Notes: generated by a model not told the origin, from the letters alone. A DNA stretch of 64,000 nucleotides from Cladocopium goreaui (GCA_947184155.2 CAMXCT020000258.1:575001-639000), one strand, 5' to 3'. Counted from the stretch's first letter, positions 21,845-32,551 are shown. Program-made: numbers and translations.

Positions 21845-21912
21845 TCAGATTTAATTTGGCATTCTATCTTTCAGTTTATCTGGCATTCTATTTAGCACTT
21901 TACCTGGCATAG
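21845..21912. repeat. TCTGGCATTCTAT 12-bp repeats
   Basis: Short copies of GGCATTCTAT with spacer are the reverse complement of the 12-bp units at 13460-13612. Confidence 0.65.
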
Positions 21913-22913
21913 TGTTCGGCTCCAGCGGGGCCCACAGTGTTTGGGTCCGGCGAGGCCCAGACCTAACATCTAAAGACCCTCACGTGGCAGGTGTGGAACT
22001 AGCAGAAACAACGGATCCAACAATTTCAGAGTCTTATTTGTTGACCATTTTTTAGTATTGTCTTGGAGCCTTCAGATTGAGTAATGATGAGTAATGCATC
22101 TGTCATTCCTTCAATGATTTCGGCTCACAAAGGGCATTTGCACAAACCTGGACTCCTCGGTGAAAATGATTGTTGACTGTGGTTTTCCCTGTACCCTATA
22201 AAAGCGTTCAAATCGCGCTCAAATTGCATTCGCACACGTTCAAAAGCGACATCCAGGCAAGAACCCGTTCAACAACGAACATCCGCGTAGAAACTAAAAT
22301 ATATGTAAAAATTGTAATTAAAATTGCACGTTTTCAAATAGCACAATGATATCAATTTTAATTTCAGCAACGCGGCAGTACCAGGTTTTATTGATCTGTT
22401 TGGGGTCCTCATGACTTGGAAAATTCGTAAATCATTGCAGCTGTGAAACATCAATTCTGTCGCAGGTGTTTGGAGTATAATTACCCTGTTTACTTGATTG
22501 CTATAGGGGATTATACTACCTGGTTTACTGGGGATTATGATAACCCATAGTAGGGAAACCTATCAACCAACTAGTACAATGAGATGGGATCGGGGTATTT
22601 TTAATGGCTCACTTGTCAAATGTGAAGTCACCAGATTATTCCCCACTTGCAAAATGCAAGGGGATTTACAACCATAACAGTTTGCCGAAGAGGTGGGAAA
22701 GTAATGCAACTCGACCCCCAAAGGGAACCCCTGTCAAATCAGGCTTTGAGAAACCCTAGTATATAAGGTTTGACGCGGGCTGATTTTTTAAAGGTTTGAT
22801 TTGTTTAGGGAGACAGCTGATACCCTTAGATTTCCACCTTAAGATAGCTGGAAACTTGATTTTTGCGGATCCTTTAGGCAGTCCTTCCTCTGGCCCTGTG
22901 CGAACTCTTGCAG
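21913..22913. other. Intron-like sequence
   Basis: Nothing recognised. Local inverted TATAGGGGATTATAC/GGGGATTATGAT motifs lie near 22500. Confidence 0.35.
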
Positions 22914-22958
22914 GCAGATTTTGCAGCCAAAGAGTTCGCAAACCCAGTTGGCCCGGCC
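22914..22958 (+). CDS. Probable 45-nt exon
   Basis: Acceptor CGAACTCTTGCAG and donor GTATAT bound a GC-rich piece reading ADFAAKEFANPVGPA in phase 0 to phase 0, compatible with 15287 and 24599. A shorter exon from 22927 is possible. No function is recognised. Confidence 0.4.
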
Positions 22959-23063
22959 GTATATTTCATCACAATTATTTGTCTATACTACCCCGCCCAC
23001 TTATGTTTGTTGGTGTATCAGCCCGTCAAACTATAGATATGATATATCCATCATACACCCTAG

Positions 23064-23161
23064 CTGGTTGGTGGTTTGGAACATTTTTTATTTTCCACAA
23101 TATATTGGATAATCCTTCCAATTGACAAATATTTTTCAGAGGGGTTGAAACCAGCAACCAG
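23064..23161. repeat. Family B MITE-like element
   Basis: The ends CTGGTTGGTGGTTTGGAACA and GTTGAAACCAGCAACCAG are inverted repeats. It directly abuts a family E copy. Confidence 0.85.
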
Positions 23162-23162
23162 C

Positions 23163-23242
23163 TAGTTATGCTATATATGGTAACATTTACCATCAATACA
23201 CCCCCAATGTTAGCATATATACCGTACATGGATCCTATGGGT
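23163..23242. repeat. Family E palindromic element
   Basis: It shows TATGCTATATATGGTAACAT and TAGCATATATACCGTACATG arms and ends GGATCCTATGGGTA. Its left arm is shortened where it meets the family B copy. Confidence 0.75.
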
Positions 23243-23700
23243 ATCCATCATACACCCTAGTCAAACTACTTTACGAAGACTCTTGGCTAACTATGGGACA
23301 CCATCGTGTCACGACGAAGATCTCCACCAGTTTTGATCAGCGTGTGTTTAACGACTTCAACCGTTGCCAGATGGGTGCGTCTGAAAATCGGGTTTCTATA
23401 CTCCTTTAAAATGATCATAAAATCATATATGATTATCTTCAACACAAAACATAAATGAATTTCAGAATGATCATTAAAAAATCCGATAGAATCTGTTTTT
23501 TGTATGGGATTGTGAGGTTCTTCAATTTTCACACCTTTTGAAAGAGTTGACAACTGGAGAAGCGACCGGCTGAGGCTCATTGATTTTGCGATTATCTATC
23601 TTTCGGAGGTGGGACACGGTGGGACTGGTCGTCGAGAGAAAAATCCAATAGGTTTAATGGGGTTTAATGGGATTTAACGGGATTTAATGGTGGTTTTATG
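23243..23700. other. Intron-like sequence
   Basis: The minus-strand ORF at 23287-23580 has no recognisable motif. Short GGTTTAATGGGATTTAA repeats lie at 23650-23690. Confidence 0.35.
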
Positions 23701-23716
23701 GTGGTTGAATGGGTTT

Positions 23717-23837
23717 TACCCTCTGGTTATGACATTCACAGTTTGCCATGGAAAGAAAATCACCATTTTTAAGTTCGGTAAACCATCTATTTCTATGGAT
23801 CATCTATACCATGGCTATATTAAATAACCAGATGGTA
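23717..23837. repeat. Family A element
   Basis: It starts TACCCTCTGGTTATG and ends AATAACCAGATGGTA, with AAATCACCATTTTTAAGT inside. Confidence 0.7.
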
Positions 23838-24097
23838 AATATCAACATGAATGTCAATCTCGGATTAATAAACCCTGCCCTTTCATTGAAGGCTACTCAT
23901 AACATTTTAATTTCAGTAGTAGGTTGTCACTATTTCGGATGGTACCCCACTAATTCATCAACCAGATTTTGTTGATTTGAGATTGCCATGGCGGTTCATG
24001 GTTCAACCATTCAACTGCGAATGTTGACTGGTTGAATATGTCATTTTGGTGACCTTGTGGTTTGGGAATGTATTTATGCAATGTTGTTACCACAATA

Positions 24098-24215
24098 TAG
24101 CAATATGGAGGTTTCCATAAATGTGGTATCCCCAAATGGATGGTTTATAATTGAAAATCCTATGAACATTGATGATTTGGGGGTACCCCCCATTTTAGGA
24201 AACCTCCATATACCC
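24098..24215. repeat. Family G element copy
   Basis: ATGGAGGTTTCCATAAATG and CATTTTAGGAAACCTCCAT are inverted repeats around GGTATCCCCAAATGGATGG and GATTTGGGGGTACC. This is the most complete copy of the family. Confidence 0.75.
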
Positions 24216-24429
24216 ATTCTCAACATTTATATAGATTGGCCATGTTGCTACAAGCAAGCAACTAGTAGAACTGGGATTAAAATTAATGTGGGCAACCCAA
24301 TGCTATAAACCGACCATTTGGGGATAGTACACATACCAGCCATAAAAACTATGATATTGGGGATGGTTATTATTGGGGGCTTCCACTTTGGAAATGTTTG
24401 GTTCTTTGGGTATATTTGGGTATTATCAA

Positions 24430-24521
24430 TAGAATTGGGATTAATTAAAGCTGTATAGTTCCTTTTGATATCCAAACATACTATGAATGAATACCAAAAT
24501 TTCGATAGCATGTTGGGTATT
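24430..24521. repeat. Dispersed 90-bp repeat, second copy
   Basis: It is nearly identical to 2027-2121 except for a missing TACTGTATATA piece. Confidence 0.8.
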
Positions 24522-24598
24522 ATAAGGATATCTTTTAGGGCTATAACCACCAGCTCGTTAGGCGTATGTTTTTTTGTCAAAACGCTATCATCTCGCAG

Positions 24599-24734
24599 GC
24601 CAAAGAAGTCTTCGCACTGCGGTACTACATCGTAGTGGCCTGGGACCCAAGAGAACCAAGGGACCCTTCTGGGAATGTGACTTTCAGTGGTCGACAAACA
24701 GACGTGTTGAACTTGGAGGATCATCTTCCGATAA
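24599..24734 (+). CDS. Coding exon, function unknown
   Basis: A pyrimidine-rich acceptor region (TTTTTTTGTCAAAACGC...TCTCGCAG) leads into AKEVFALRYYIVVAWDPREP, then RDPSGNVTFSGRQTDVLNLE and DHLPI. It is followed by GTTTTT at 24735. The frame looks clearly protein-like. Entry in phase 0 fits 22958. With the donor at 24735 it leaves in phase 1, while a donor at GAC|GTGTTG would give phase 0, so the right edge is unsettled. No domain was recognised. Confidence 0.55.
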
Positions 24735-25159
24735 GTTTTTAGTGGTGTGTTTGTGCGTTGTGACGCAGTAAAAAAAGGATATGTTTTTCGGGGGACTTGT
24801 TCAACAGGTTTTACCAACTTGTTATTAAGTGGAATGATCTTCCAAGTATGCCTGCACAGAAAGCATTCAAAATTGCTGATTTACATAAATGTGGATATAA
24901 TGGAATATGAACTCGTAGCGATCCCATATGGTCTTGCTAGATAACGAACAAAGCGAATCTCTTACTCTGATCGGTTGGGAAGCCTTGTTGTCCATGGTTG
25001 TATGATATAACCGCTCTACGAGGTAGAATCCAACTACCCATCAAACCCACGTGTTATATATTGTCGACTGTCATGAGTCATGAGTGTTACAACTTTGCCC
25101 TCCATATTACCTGTCAAATTGAAGATATATAAAGGTACAATTTTTGTTTTGGAAACTAT

Positions 25160-25740
25160 AGTGATTTTCAGTTGCAGAATTACGACTGGGGTGCAGTTCC
25201 AGTTGTAGGTGGAGCTTATCACCCGAATGCTGCCCGCTGAGACACTATTTCACGTCCTCATCCTTGGCTAATATAGGGAACTTAATGATACATGATGACA
25301 TTATGAGTATGAGTGGCTCATATATTATATTCCATTTATTGGTTGTGCTTCTTAATTCCTTATTATTTGCCAATCTTCCAAACATGCACATGATATGTTA
25401 TCACTCTGCCATGTTTACCTTTCCTGCATGTCAGTTTAGATACGAACTTTCCATAGGCGAACTAACTATCTTGATACATCCTAAGGCAAACAAGGGGGTG
25501 CCTCCCAGGCCCAATGAAACCTCGGCTAACCCACATGAACTATGTCAATATATCCATCATTATCCCAGTTATTGAAATACAGCAACTCAGCATCCAAAAC
25601 ACCATGTCATTGTCCATCATTATCCCATTTATCCCCACAGTTTATGTCATATCCATCAATATCTCCGCAACTCAGGATCTAAAAGACCATGGCAAAACCT
25701 TTGGGGATCCTCCATTTTTTTTGTGAAATCCATGAGAAAA
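25160..25740. other. Intron-like sequence with GTGCAGTTCCAGTTGTA repeat
   Basis: The segment GTGCAGTTCCAGTTGTAGGT (25190) also occurs near 41687, 43514 and 47138. No exon was recognised up to 25747. Confidence 0.45.
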
Positions 25741-25747
25741 TACCCAG

Positions 25748-25835
25748 AAATTGGAGGCTGTGGCCCGAGTTGTCTCCGTGCACCCCGTGTCCGGAAGATG
25801 CGCCCGGTTCGTGCAGCGCGTCTACGAGGATGTTG
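25748..25835 (+). CDS. Coding exon, frame uncertain
   Basis: A GC-rich island follows AAAATACCCAG. One frame reads KLEAVARVVSVHPVSGRCAR, then FVQRVYEDVG, and looks the most protein-like. The other two plus frames are also open. The donor may be 25836 (G|GTGGCC, phase 1) or 25832 (GAT|GTTGGT, phase 0). No domain was recognised. Confidence 0.5.
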
Positions 25836-25891
25836 GTGGCCCGTTTTGGGGCCACAGAACGCCAATTTCAAGATGATTTATGATACTTGAT

Positions 25892-25990
25892 CTGGTTGGT
25901 GGTAGGAACATGACTTTTATTTTCCCCAATAGCTGGGATGATGATCCTATCTGACTAATATTTTTAAGGGGGGTTGAAACCACCAACCAG
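25892..25990. repeat. Family B MITE-like element
   Basis: CTGGTTGGTGGTAGGAACAT ... GGGGTTGAAACCACCAACCAG, with the usual inner blocks. Confidence 0.85.
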
Positions 25991-25999
25991 TTGATGTAT

Positions 26000-26730
26000 G
26001 TTTAATGTACTTATATTAATAACTGTAGTTATAACATCTTATAACATCTTATAACAATAGTAGCTATAGCTTTACAAAGCAACAAACATAACTGGGGGCA
26101 CCGCATTGTGTGGATATCCAGGAGCAGTTGGGGATGATAAACATGGACAAACATGGCCTATTTATGAAATTGACCCCTGAAACATATTGTGAAATTCAAG
26201 AATGATCTGGTTTTTCCATGTGTTTCCCAAAATTGTGGATATCCCAAACTGGCAGTTTTAGCAGGCAAAACATTACGAAAAACACGTAGACATGTGTGCA
26301 TGATTTGAGATACGCTATATCCAGACAAAGCCATAAAGCTGTGCTTCCCATTGGGATTACCAAACCAATGGGGATTAACCAACATAAAGAATATGTTTTT
26401 CTTGAGAATGCACTGTAAAAATCTTCAAAATCTAGAAAACTGAGAATATCAAGCTGGAATCTTTTGGCAACCCTGTGACTTGTTGATAAAGAGGATTGCC
26501 AATGATTAATGTCATTGATAATGAGACACATTGTTTCATGGACACTGCCAATGATGAGAATTTAACGACGATATTCATGTTCAGGTGCCAGGGAAAGCTT
26601 GGTTTTCAGGTTATCGCAATGACTTTGGGCATTCCCATCCTCAATCTTAATCAGGGTTTAGGTTGCTGTACAGAAATGTTCATGGGTAAGTTATGGTAAG
26701 TTGGTAGATGTTCACCCAGTGCTTTCGCCG
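26000..26730. other. Intron-like sequence with a partial family C end
   Basis: ATAACTGGGGGCACCGCATTGTG at 26089 is a family C right end. The ORFs at 26158-26699 have no supported product. Confidence 0.35.
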
Positions 26731-26733
26731 CAG

Positions 26734-26802
26734 GAAAGCATCCAAAGTCTCCAAAGTGCCACGGATCCTTTCCCAGAGATGCAGACCAATGCCGAACACA
26801 TG
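26734..26802 (+). CDS. Probable 69-nt exon
   Basis: It is bounded by CTTTCGCCGCAG and ATG|GTATCA, with a length divisible by three. All three plus frames are open: ESIQSLQSATDPFPEMQTN in phase 0, or KHPKSPKCHGSFPRDADQC in phase 1. The second gives cysteines and histidines that continue in the 27144 exon. The choice cannot be made from this sequence alone. Confidence 0.45.
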
Positions 26803-26819
26803 GTATCATGGCAAGCCCA

Positions 26820-26935
26820 GCTGAGGTTTTCTTGGTGGCGAACTACCCAGTTCCCCACGCCACGTCACTGGGATATTTGACCCACCCTTCGATTCGTGGC
26901 TAGTTGGCTTCACCACCAAGAAAACCTTAGTAGTT
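26820..26935. repeat. Inverted repeat, 20-bp arms
   Basis: GAGGTTTTCTTGGTGGCGAA (26824) pairs with the complement of TTCACCACCAAGAAAACCTT (26909). About 65 bp lie between them. Confidence 0.75.
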
Positions 26936-27143
26936 TGGTGGTCGCGTCAGCACGACTGGAAAGAAGTGACTGATTTTTTGGTGGATGATCGCCTCCAATT
27001 ATATACCATATTAATACCATAATACAATCATAGATCGATGCTTACTATCCCCCATTTTTGTTTTTCATCTTATATCACCACATTTTTTAGATATTCCCAC
27101 TTTTGATGGTGCCATGTGCAGCATGTGCCAGTTTAGTTCTCAG

Positions 27144-27210
27144 CGGTGGAATTTCTCCAGTGCCAATTCGGTCCCCGGATGTGTTACGCGGAACTCAAAC
27201 ATGGCCACAT
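27144..27210 (+). CDS. Possible 67-nt exon
   Basis: Acceptor TTAGTTCTCAG and donor CAT|GTGGGT bound a GC-richer stretch open in all plus frames. Entered in phase 1 it reads VEFLQCQFGPRMCYAELKHG and would leave in phase 2. This supports a cysteine/histidine-bearing stretch with the preceding exon. Confidence 0.35.
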
Positions 27211-27420
27211 GTGGGTTTCCTAAGTGGGCTACCCCAGTTATTATCTATTTGGGGGGTTCCTTAAATGGGGATATCCCAAAATAAATGATTTATAATGGAA
27301 AAACTGAAACTTGCTAAAATTGATGATTTGGGGTACCCCCGTTTCAGGAAACATCCATTTATAGATGGGAATTTCCCTGAAACCATCCAGCGAGCTTGGG
27401 GTACCCCCATAGAAAATTCC
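27188..27420. repeat. Family G-like repeat cluster
   Basis: GGGTTTCCTAAGTGGGCTAC, GGGGTTCCTTAAATGGGGAT and GGGGTACCCCCGTTTCAGG are diverged copies of the family G arms. Confidence 0.5.
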
Positions 27421-27735
27421 TAGGTCAATCTTAGATGGGTAGAAATTAATCCTTGAGTCTGGTATGGGATTATCTAGGTTCACCAGTTCTTTTTTGCAAG
27501 GCTATCTGGCTGATTGGCACTGAGATCAAATAAATAATTAAGAACACATCATCTTCCAGTGCTTTTTTGTTCCATTTCAAAGGGACCATTTGATGACCAG
27601 AGAGGGAAGTAAAGAGTGGATTTTCCAGCCATGTTGACTTTGAAGATCTTTGAAGGTAGCACCACTGGTTTGCCTGGAATCCCTTTCCAGGAGGGAAGTC
27701 TGAGAATATTCTTTGCTATATGTATTACATACACT

Positions 27736-27848
27736 TAGCCTCTGGTAAACATACAAAAAAAACTATCGAACATCAGCATTTAGCTGGGTAAACCCACCAT
27801 TTCTATGGCCATTTTCAAGTTCGCAAACTGTTAGTTTACCAGAGGGTA
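27736..27848. repeat. Family A element
   Basis: It starts TAGCCTCTGGTAAACATAC and ends AGTTTACCAGAGGGTA. Confidence 0.75.
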
Positions 27849-28049
27849 TACTATCATATATCCCATTAAATCCCATTAAATCTCATTAAATCCCATTGAA
27901 TCACCATAGTTTAGAGGGTAGCTTAAACCGGCTGGATGAATTGTAGCCATACAGATTGACAGATCTTTCTTGGAGGGGATCAACGAACCACCCAACATGT
28001 CAACATGTCGGCACCACAGCTGCAGTGCCCAACTGACAGTTATGTTTAT

Positions 28050-28215
28050 AGCAAAACCATAGGAAACCATAGGAAAATGGTGATTTAACCATAAGAAATA
28101 CCACAGTTATGGCCATTAACCGTTGTTTTAATGGAATGAACTAACTCCTATAACTAGGCTTGAACATATCATAAAGCCATAAACATCACATTTTTGTTGG
28201 GCAGTTTAACTGTTA
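28050..28215. repeat. Family H dispersed element
   Basis: ACCATAGGAAAATGGTGATT, AATACCACAGTTATGGCC and CATCACATTTTTGTTGGGC recur in opposite orientation at 33912-34100 and partly at 45070-45345. Confidence 0.75.
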
Positions 28216-28591
28216 GTTGATCCAGTCAGAAGCTCTGCAAGTGGTCTATGGCTCCCAAGTCCAAGTTATGCACCCCCCATGGAGAAGATCTAACATTTAG
28301 GGGTTGCCTCTAACACATCGGGTACTCTCTTTTTTTTGGCTGTACCCCAGGTAGTGCATTGATGTTCCATTGTGTTAATCATGTACATTGTGTATATATA
28401 TAATATATATAATATGCCTTCTTGCTGACTGTAAGCGGTGAAAGGCTGCCATGTCTGTTTTATATTTCAATCGAATCGCGACCTTGTTGCGCATAGGATC
28501 TGGGAGGGGCCGGCTTGCACCAGTTACAAACCAGTTTCCATCACTGCCCGTTTATCCCAAGACCCAAATGTGCGTTCTGCTTTAATTCCAC

Positions 28592-28705
28592 CTGGTTGGT
28601 GGTTTGGAACATCTTTTATGACTTTCCTTATATTGGGAATGTCATCATCCCAACTGACTTTAACTCCATCATTTTTCAGAGGGGTAGGGCTCTACCACCA
28701 ACCAG
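28592..28705. repeat. Family B MITE-like element
   Basis: CTGGTTGGTGGTTTGGAACA ... CTACCACCAACCAG, with the longer GACTTTCCTTATATTGGGAA variant body. Confidence 0.85.
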
Positions 28706-28709
28706 CCAC

Positions 28710-29500
28710 TTTTCTGGAAGCATTCGCAGATCAGTTTCCTACAGGTCCACAGGTTTCCATGATTTCCCATGGGATTTCCACCCGTCGACCTCGCTTTGGT
28801 AGTTTGGTATTTACAAGCTGCGAGCGATGCATAAGTTGGTTATAACTAGGCAAAGAACTGGGATTTATGGTGGATATATCACTCTAGTTTGGTCAACATG
28901 TTCACCCAATTTACATCTGGCTTGCCCATTTTTTCCATGAGATGTGGGGGAAATCCATCAACCAGCTGCTTCTTTTTTGTTGGTTGAGGCATTGCTGCGT
29001 CTATGCCTGATCTATTTACCCTCCTTCCGCCGTTACCTCAGCAGGCCCCGGGATGAAAATGATAGCCATGGATAGCAGCAAAACATGCTGTGTTTAACGA
29101 AGACCGATGGTGCTTCAGATGTTCAGCATTGGTTTCACCAAGAAAAATGGTGTGAAATGCAAAAAAAGCCCAACTTATCGGTGTTTGATACGGGATTTTT
29201 CAGCCAGTTTGATACCTTTTCCGACTGGTTAATAGAAAGGTCGCCCATAATTGAACAACCCGTTACTGGGTTCAATTCACAACCATCCATGGAGGAATGA
29301 TCTGACCCCACGAAACATATATTTTTCAAGGCCCTCGCTCCGGTTTCAAGTTGATTTATGTTACTATTATGGAGCTATGTATCCACCATGAATCAAAAAA
29401 AAGTTAGCCTAGTTGCAAACCAAGAGAAACCTATAAGTTATTAAGTTGATGTTTGCCCATCCAACTATATCCAACTATGAGATATACAGCAACATATGGT
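28710..29500. other. Intron-like sequence
   Basis: No exon or known element is recognised. The 71-codon ORF at 29085-29300 has no supporting context. Confidence 0.35.
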
Positions 29501-29569
29501 CGACACTACACACCTATAAACTACTATAAACCCCCCGTCCACCGATCTCGCGACCTCCGGGGCGGGAAG

Positions 29570-29712
29570 TATCGAAGTATCGCCAGACCCGTCAGCGACG
29601 TTCCCAGCAGCTTGGAAAAGTATCGCTCCCGGGAAGTGACACAGCGCGGGTCCACAGCCCCGAATCCGGGATCGTTGTCCCTGGGATCTTTGGGCACTAC
29701 AATAGATACAGG
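29570..29712 (+). CDS. Coding exon, function unknown
   Basis: A strong GC island (29525-29712) is open on the plus strand, reading ARPVSDVPSSLEKYRSREVT, then QRGSTAPNPGSLSLGSLGTT and IDT. The donor AGG|GTGGTG sits exactly at the start of a family C element. It leaves in phase 2, which matches exon 36754. Several acceptors (29569, 29577, 29586) fit different upstream phases, so the left edge is uncertain. Confidence 0.5.
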
Positions 29713-29861
29713 GTGGTGCCCGTGGTGTGCCCCAGTTCGTTAGCTGGTTTGTAAGTCCAATAACTATATGGTTTACAGATGTTTATAGGTGATTATATCA
29801 TATTATATCTATAGTTAATGGGATTATAACCCAGTTATAACTGGGGGGCACCACCTTGTAT
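29709..29861. repeat. Family C element at an exon donor
   Basis: ACAGGGTGGTGCCCG...GCCCCAGTTCGTTAGCTGG to CCAGTTATAACTGGGGGGCA and CCACCTTGTA. Its first bases overlap the predicted 5' splice site of the preceding exon. Confidence 0.75.
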
Positions 29862-29869
29862 GGAACATC

Positions 29870-30371
29870 CATGGCTTTTCCCCACAGGTAAAATGATCTA
29901 GACATGATGGATTAAAGATGGATTTTCCATATAGTTATCCACTTCTTTGGTTTGATCTAAGTAATCTACCAATTTATCATGTAATCTAGCGAAAAAAGCC
30001 AACCTCCCTAAGTGTTGTCTGGGTCAAGAGTACGTAGATGGTGATTCATCAGTACATTGGGAAATGTAGCAGATGAGCGCTCGGATGGTTGTACAAGGTT
30101 CGGTATCACACATGGCGGGGGATCCGCTACCAAGACTTAGGCGCGCAACATTTGGATGCTTAAATACAGCAAATATCATGGTGGTTCGCTGGCTTCAAGT
30201 TTGTGTTCGTTTCAAACCCAACCAGACTCTTGATACTAGCTCTTGATATGCTCATGAAATATCACTATATCCAGAGCAACGACTGACTAATTTGGGTGAA
30301 TAATTTGTTGCGAACATCTCGATATCACAATAATTTCAGAAGCTTTGTCTGAAAATGGGATACCCTTAAAT
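29870..30371. other. Intron-like sequence
   Basis: Nothing recognised. Confidence 0.35.
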
Positions 30372-30472
30372 CTGGTTGGTGGTTTGGAACATTTGTTATT
30401 TTTCCATAGATTGGGAATAATAATCCCAACTGACGAACTCATATTTATCAGAGGGGTAGGTATACCACCAAA
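30372..30472. repeat. Family B MITE-like element
   Basis: CTGGTTGGTGGTTTGGAACA ... GGTAGGTATACCACCAAATAG, with a slightly worn right end. Confidence 0.8.
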
Positions 30473-30599
30473 TAGAAATCCATTGGTGGTTCATTGTGGG
30501 TATCCCATGGTATCTTAGACCCAATTCGTCAGCACAAGTCGGATCATCACGTAGCTTTCAGTCGCACTCCAGTTGAATGCGTGATTGCAGTCCTCCGTT

Positions 30600-30732
30600 G
30601 GGGTTCATCCCATTTAGTAAAGTTGGTTTATAACCAGGTTAAGTATGGTTTATGATACCTATAACTCCTATAACTTCTATAACTATAGTTAAATAGTTAA
30701 GAGGGTTTATAAAACCAACTTATAATTGGGCA
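30600..30732. repeat. Family C element
   Basis: GTAAAGTTGGTTTATAACCA ... TATAAAACCAACTTATAATT and GGGCACCATCCTGCA; the left end is worn. Confidence 0.65.
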
Positions 30733-30752
30733 CCATCCTGCAGTTATATATG

Positions 30753-30857
30753 TCTGGGTAAATTATAACGACCTCACTGGGAATGATGGTTAGTAGGGGT
30801 AGCTATCCCCAAATGACCGCAAGTTTCAGGTTAGTGAATTATTATAATTTACCCAGA
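30753..30857. repeat. Family D MITE-like element
   Basis: The ends CTGGGTAAATTATAACGACC and ATTATAATTTACCCAG are perfect over 15 bp. Confidence 0.85.
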
Positions 30858-31067
30858 TATATGTTATATCATTAATGGGATATGGGTTCTATACGGATGA
30901 TAAACCACGGATCCTAAGTGGGGGAAGTCACTCCTCCATAAGCTTCCTGCTACCATCACTGCAATATCAAATACCCCAAGAGCCCCTGGTTTAGTGTAAA
31001 ATCTATCGACTTTCTTGGCGCTTTGGGCACGGGCGCGAAGTGGGGAAACTGAATAGGCTAGCGAAAT

Positions 31068-31173
31068 TACCCTCTGGTAAACTATCAGTTTGCTATTGAA
31101 AATGGCCATTTATAGTGGATTTACCCATTAAACATGGTGATTTTCTATAGTTATGTTAGTTTACCAGAGGGTA
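31068..31173. repeat. Family A MITE-like element
   Basis: The ends TACCCTCTGGTAAACTA and TTAGTTTACCAGAGGGTA are nearly perfect. The body carries CTATTGAAAATGGCC and AACATGGTGATTTTC. This is a good family reference copy. Confidence 0.9.
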
Positions 31174-31309
31174 CTGGAACCACACTATGGATCAAAACTA
31201 AACACCCCGAGAATTCCCGGACTGAGTAGCTATTCACATCCCCCCAAGAGTTTCAAAGAGTCACTTGTACATTCAGATTTGTTGGGATGTGAAATGAATA
31301 TAATATATA

Positions 31310-31900
31310 CGTTAAGGGGTGGTTGCGGGCGGGCGTTTTTACGCGCGCTTTTAGGCCTTAGGCGGTTCTCTTGAGTCTGTAGCCTCCCGCATCTGTCCTC
31401 CCTCCAGTCTCCCTCTCCAGCTGCGTTTCTTTTGCACACTGCGCGCGCCTGCCAGTCACAACGGCGATGGAATATATTTTCGACGCAAAAACACCACTTG
31501 CCTGTCGAAGCCGGCGCCTGCCAGATACTAATTAAACCGCCTCTCCGTGTACAGTCTCAGCCGCCCCCCCTGCTGGCACGCTGCTGTAGCACTTTGGCGC
31601 ACTCGAGACCTTTCCCTGGGGAACCCGTAGGGAGAGGGGGGGGAGGGGGGGGGATTCCTGGAGCAAGTTCAACAACTAAGAGCCCCAAAGAATCCCCACC
31701 CCCCCTCCCTAGATCCCTAGAGCATTTTCCACGTACTCTTCCAGGGACGGCTGTCTAGGCCACAGGCACCAAAGAGTCTCTGCACCGTCCCTGCCTCCGC
31801 TCCGCCCCCACGCTCCACGACCATGCAGCCACACTGCAGGCAACACCCAACACTTGGCAGGACATGCAAGGTTAGAAGCTGCTTTCCGTATCAAGGACAT
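31310..31900. other. GC-rich island of unknown nature
   Basis: GGGCGGGCGTTTTTACGCGC, a C-rich CTCCCTCCAGTCTCCC tract, a (G)n run at 31635-31653 and open frames on both strands are present. A 108-codon plus frame and a 63-codon minus frame exist. Neither has a recognisable domain or fitting splice borders. It is possibly a dispersed GC-rich repeat. Confidence 0.35.
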
Positions 31901-32019
31901 CTACCAGCAACTCCTTCAAGTATATTGTTCATCTGCTCCCACATGGTACAGTGCCTGCAAGACACCATGTGTAGAAAACACCGTTTTTGAGAACGCCCGA
32001 TGCCACCCCGGAGCCAATA

Positions 32020-32330
32020 TATAATATATATATATATATATTACAACTCTATTGTTGGGATTGGATTAGCCATCCTTTAGTGGATCCGAATCTATTCCAA
32101 CTCTTGGGATTTCCGCAAACACACACGTTGTGGAATTTGGGCTCAACGACCTACGTTGCTGGCCCAGCAGGAAACATCCCACGACTGAACTCAGGTATTG
32201 GTGGCCCACGACTCGATGTTTGCCATGATGAAACAAGATCATGAGTAGCAGATTCATGCAATATTTAATATATCATATATTATATGTACGTTTGCTTATA
32301 TATATATATATATATCATCTCATTTCATCA
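32020..32330. other. Intron sequence with TA tracts
   Basis: (TA)n lies at 32022-32042 and 32298-32315. A stretch CCCAGCAG|GAAACATC...AACTCAG|GTATTG at 32173-32196 has exon-like borders but is only 24 nt. Confidence 0.35.
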
Positions 32331-32551
32331 CAAAGTCTTCTGAAGAAAAAAACACAAGGCAATTTGCAATTTTCTCACGAACATTCCATGGCCACTGACC
32401 ACATTGACTTCTCAACTCCTGCCTTCTTCCAAAACATTCATCGGGCCAACGCTCGACAATCGAGCGCGGTTTTTCTCGCGCTTTAGTGAAGATGGTGACG
32501 ATGCAAGAGGAGGGGTAAAACCATGGGGTTTATGAACGACAGTGGATGAAT

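Noticed and set aside
31310-31900. GC-rich promoter/CpG-island-like region or exon
   Set aside because: No splice pair fits, frames on both strands lack recognisable content, and promoter rules for dinoflagellates do not support the call.
32173-32196. 24-nt micro-exon between 29712 and 36754
   Set aside because: Good-looking AG and GT borders only; phase already works without it.
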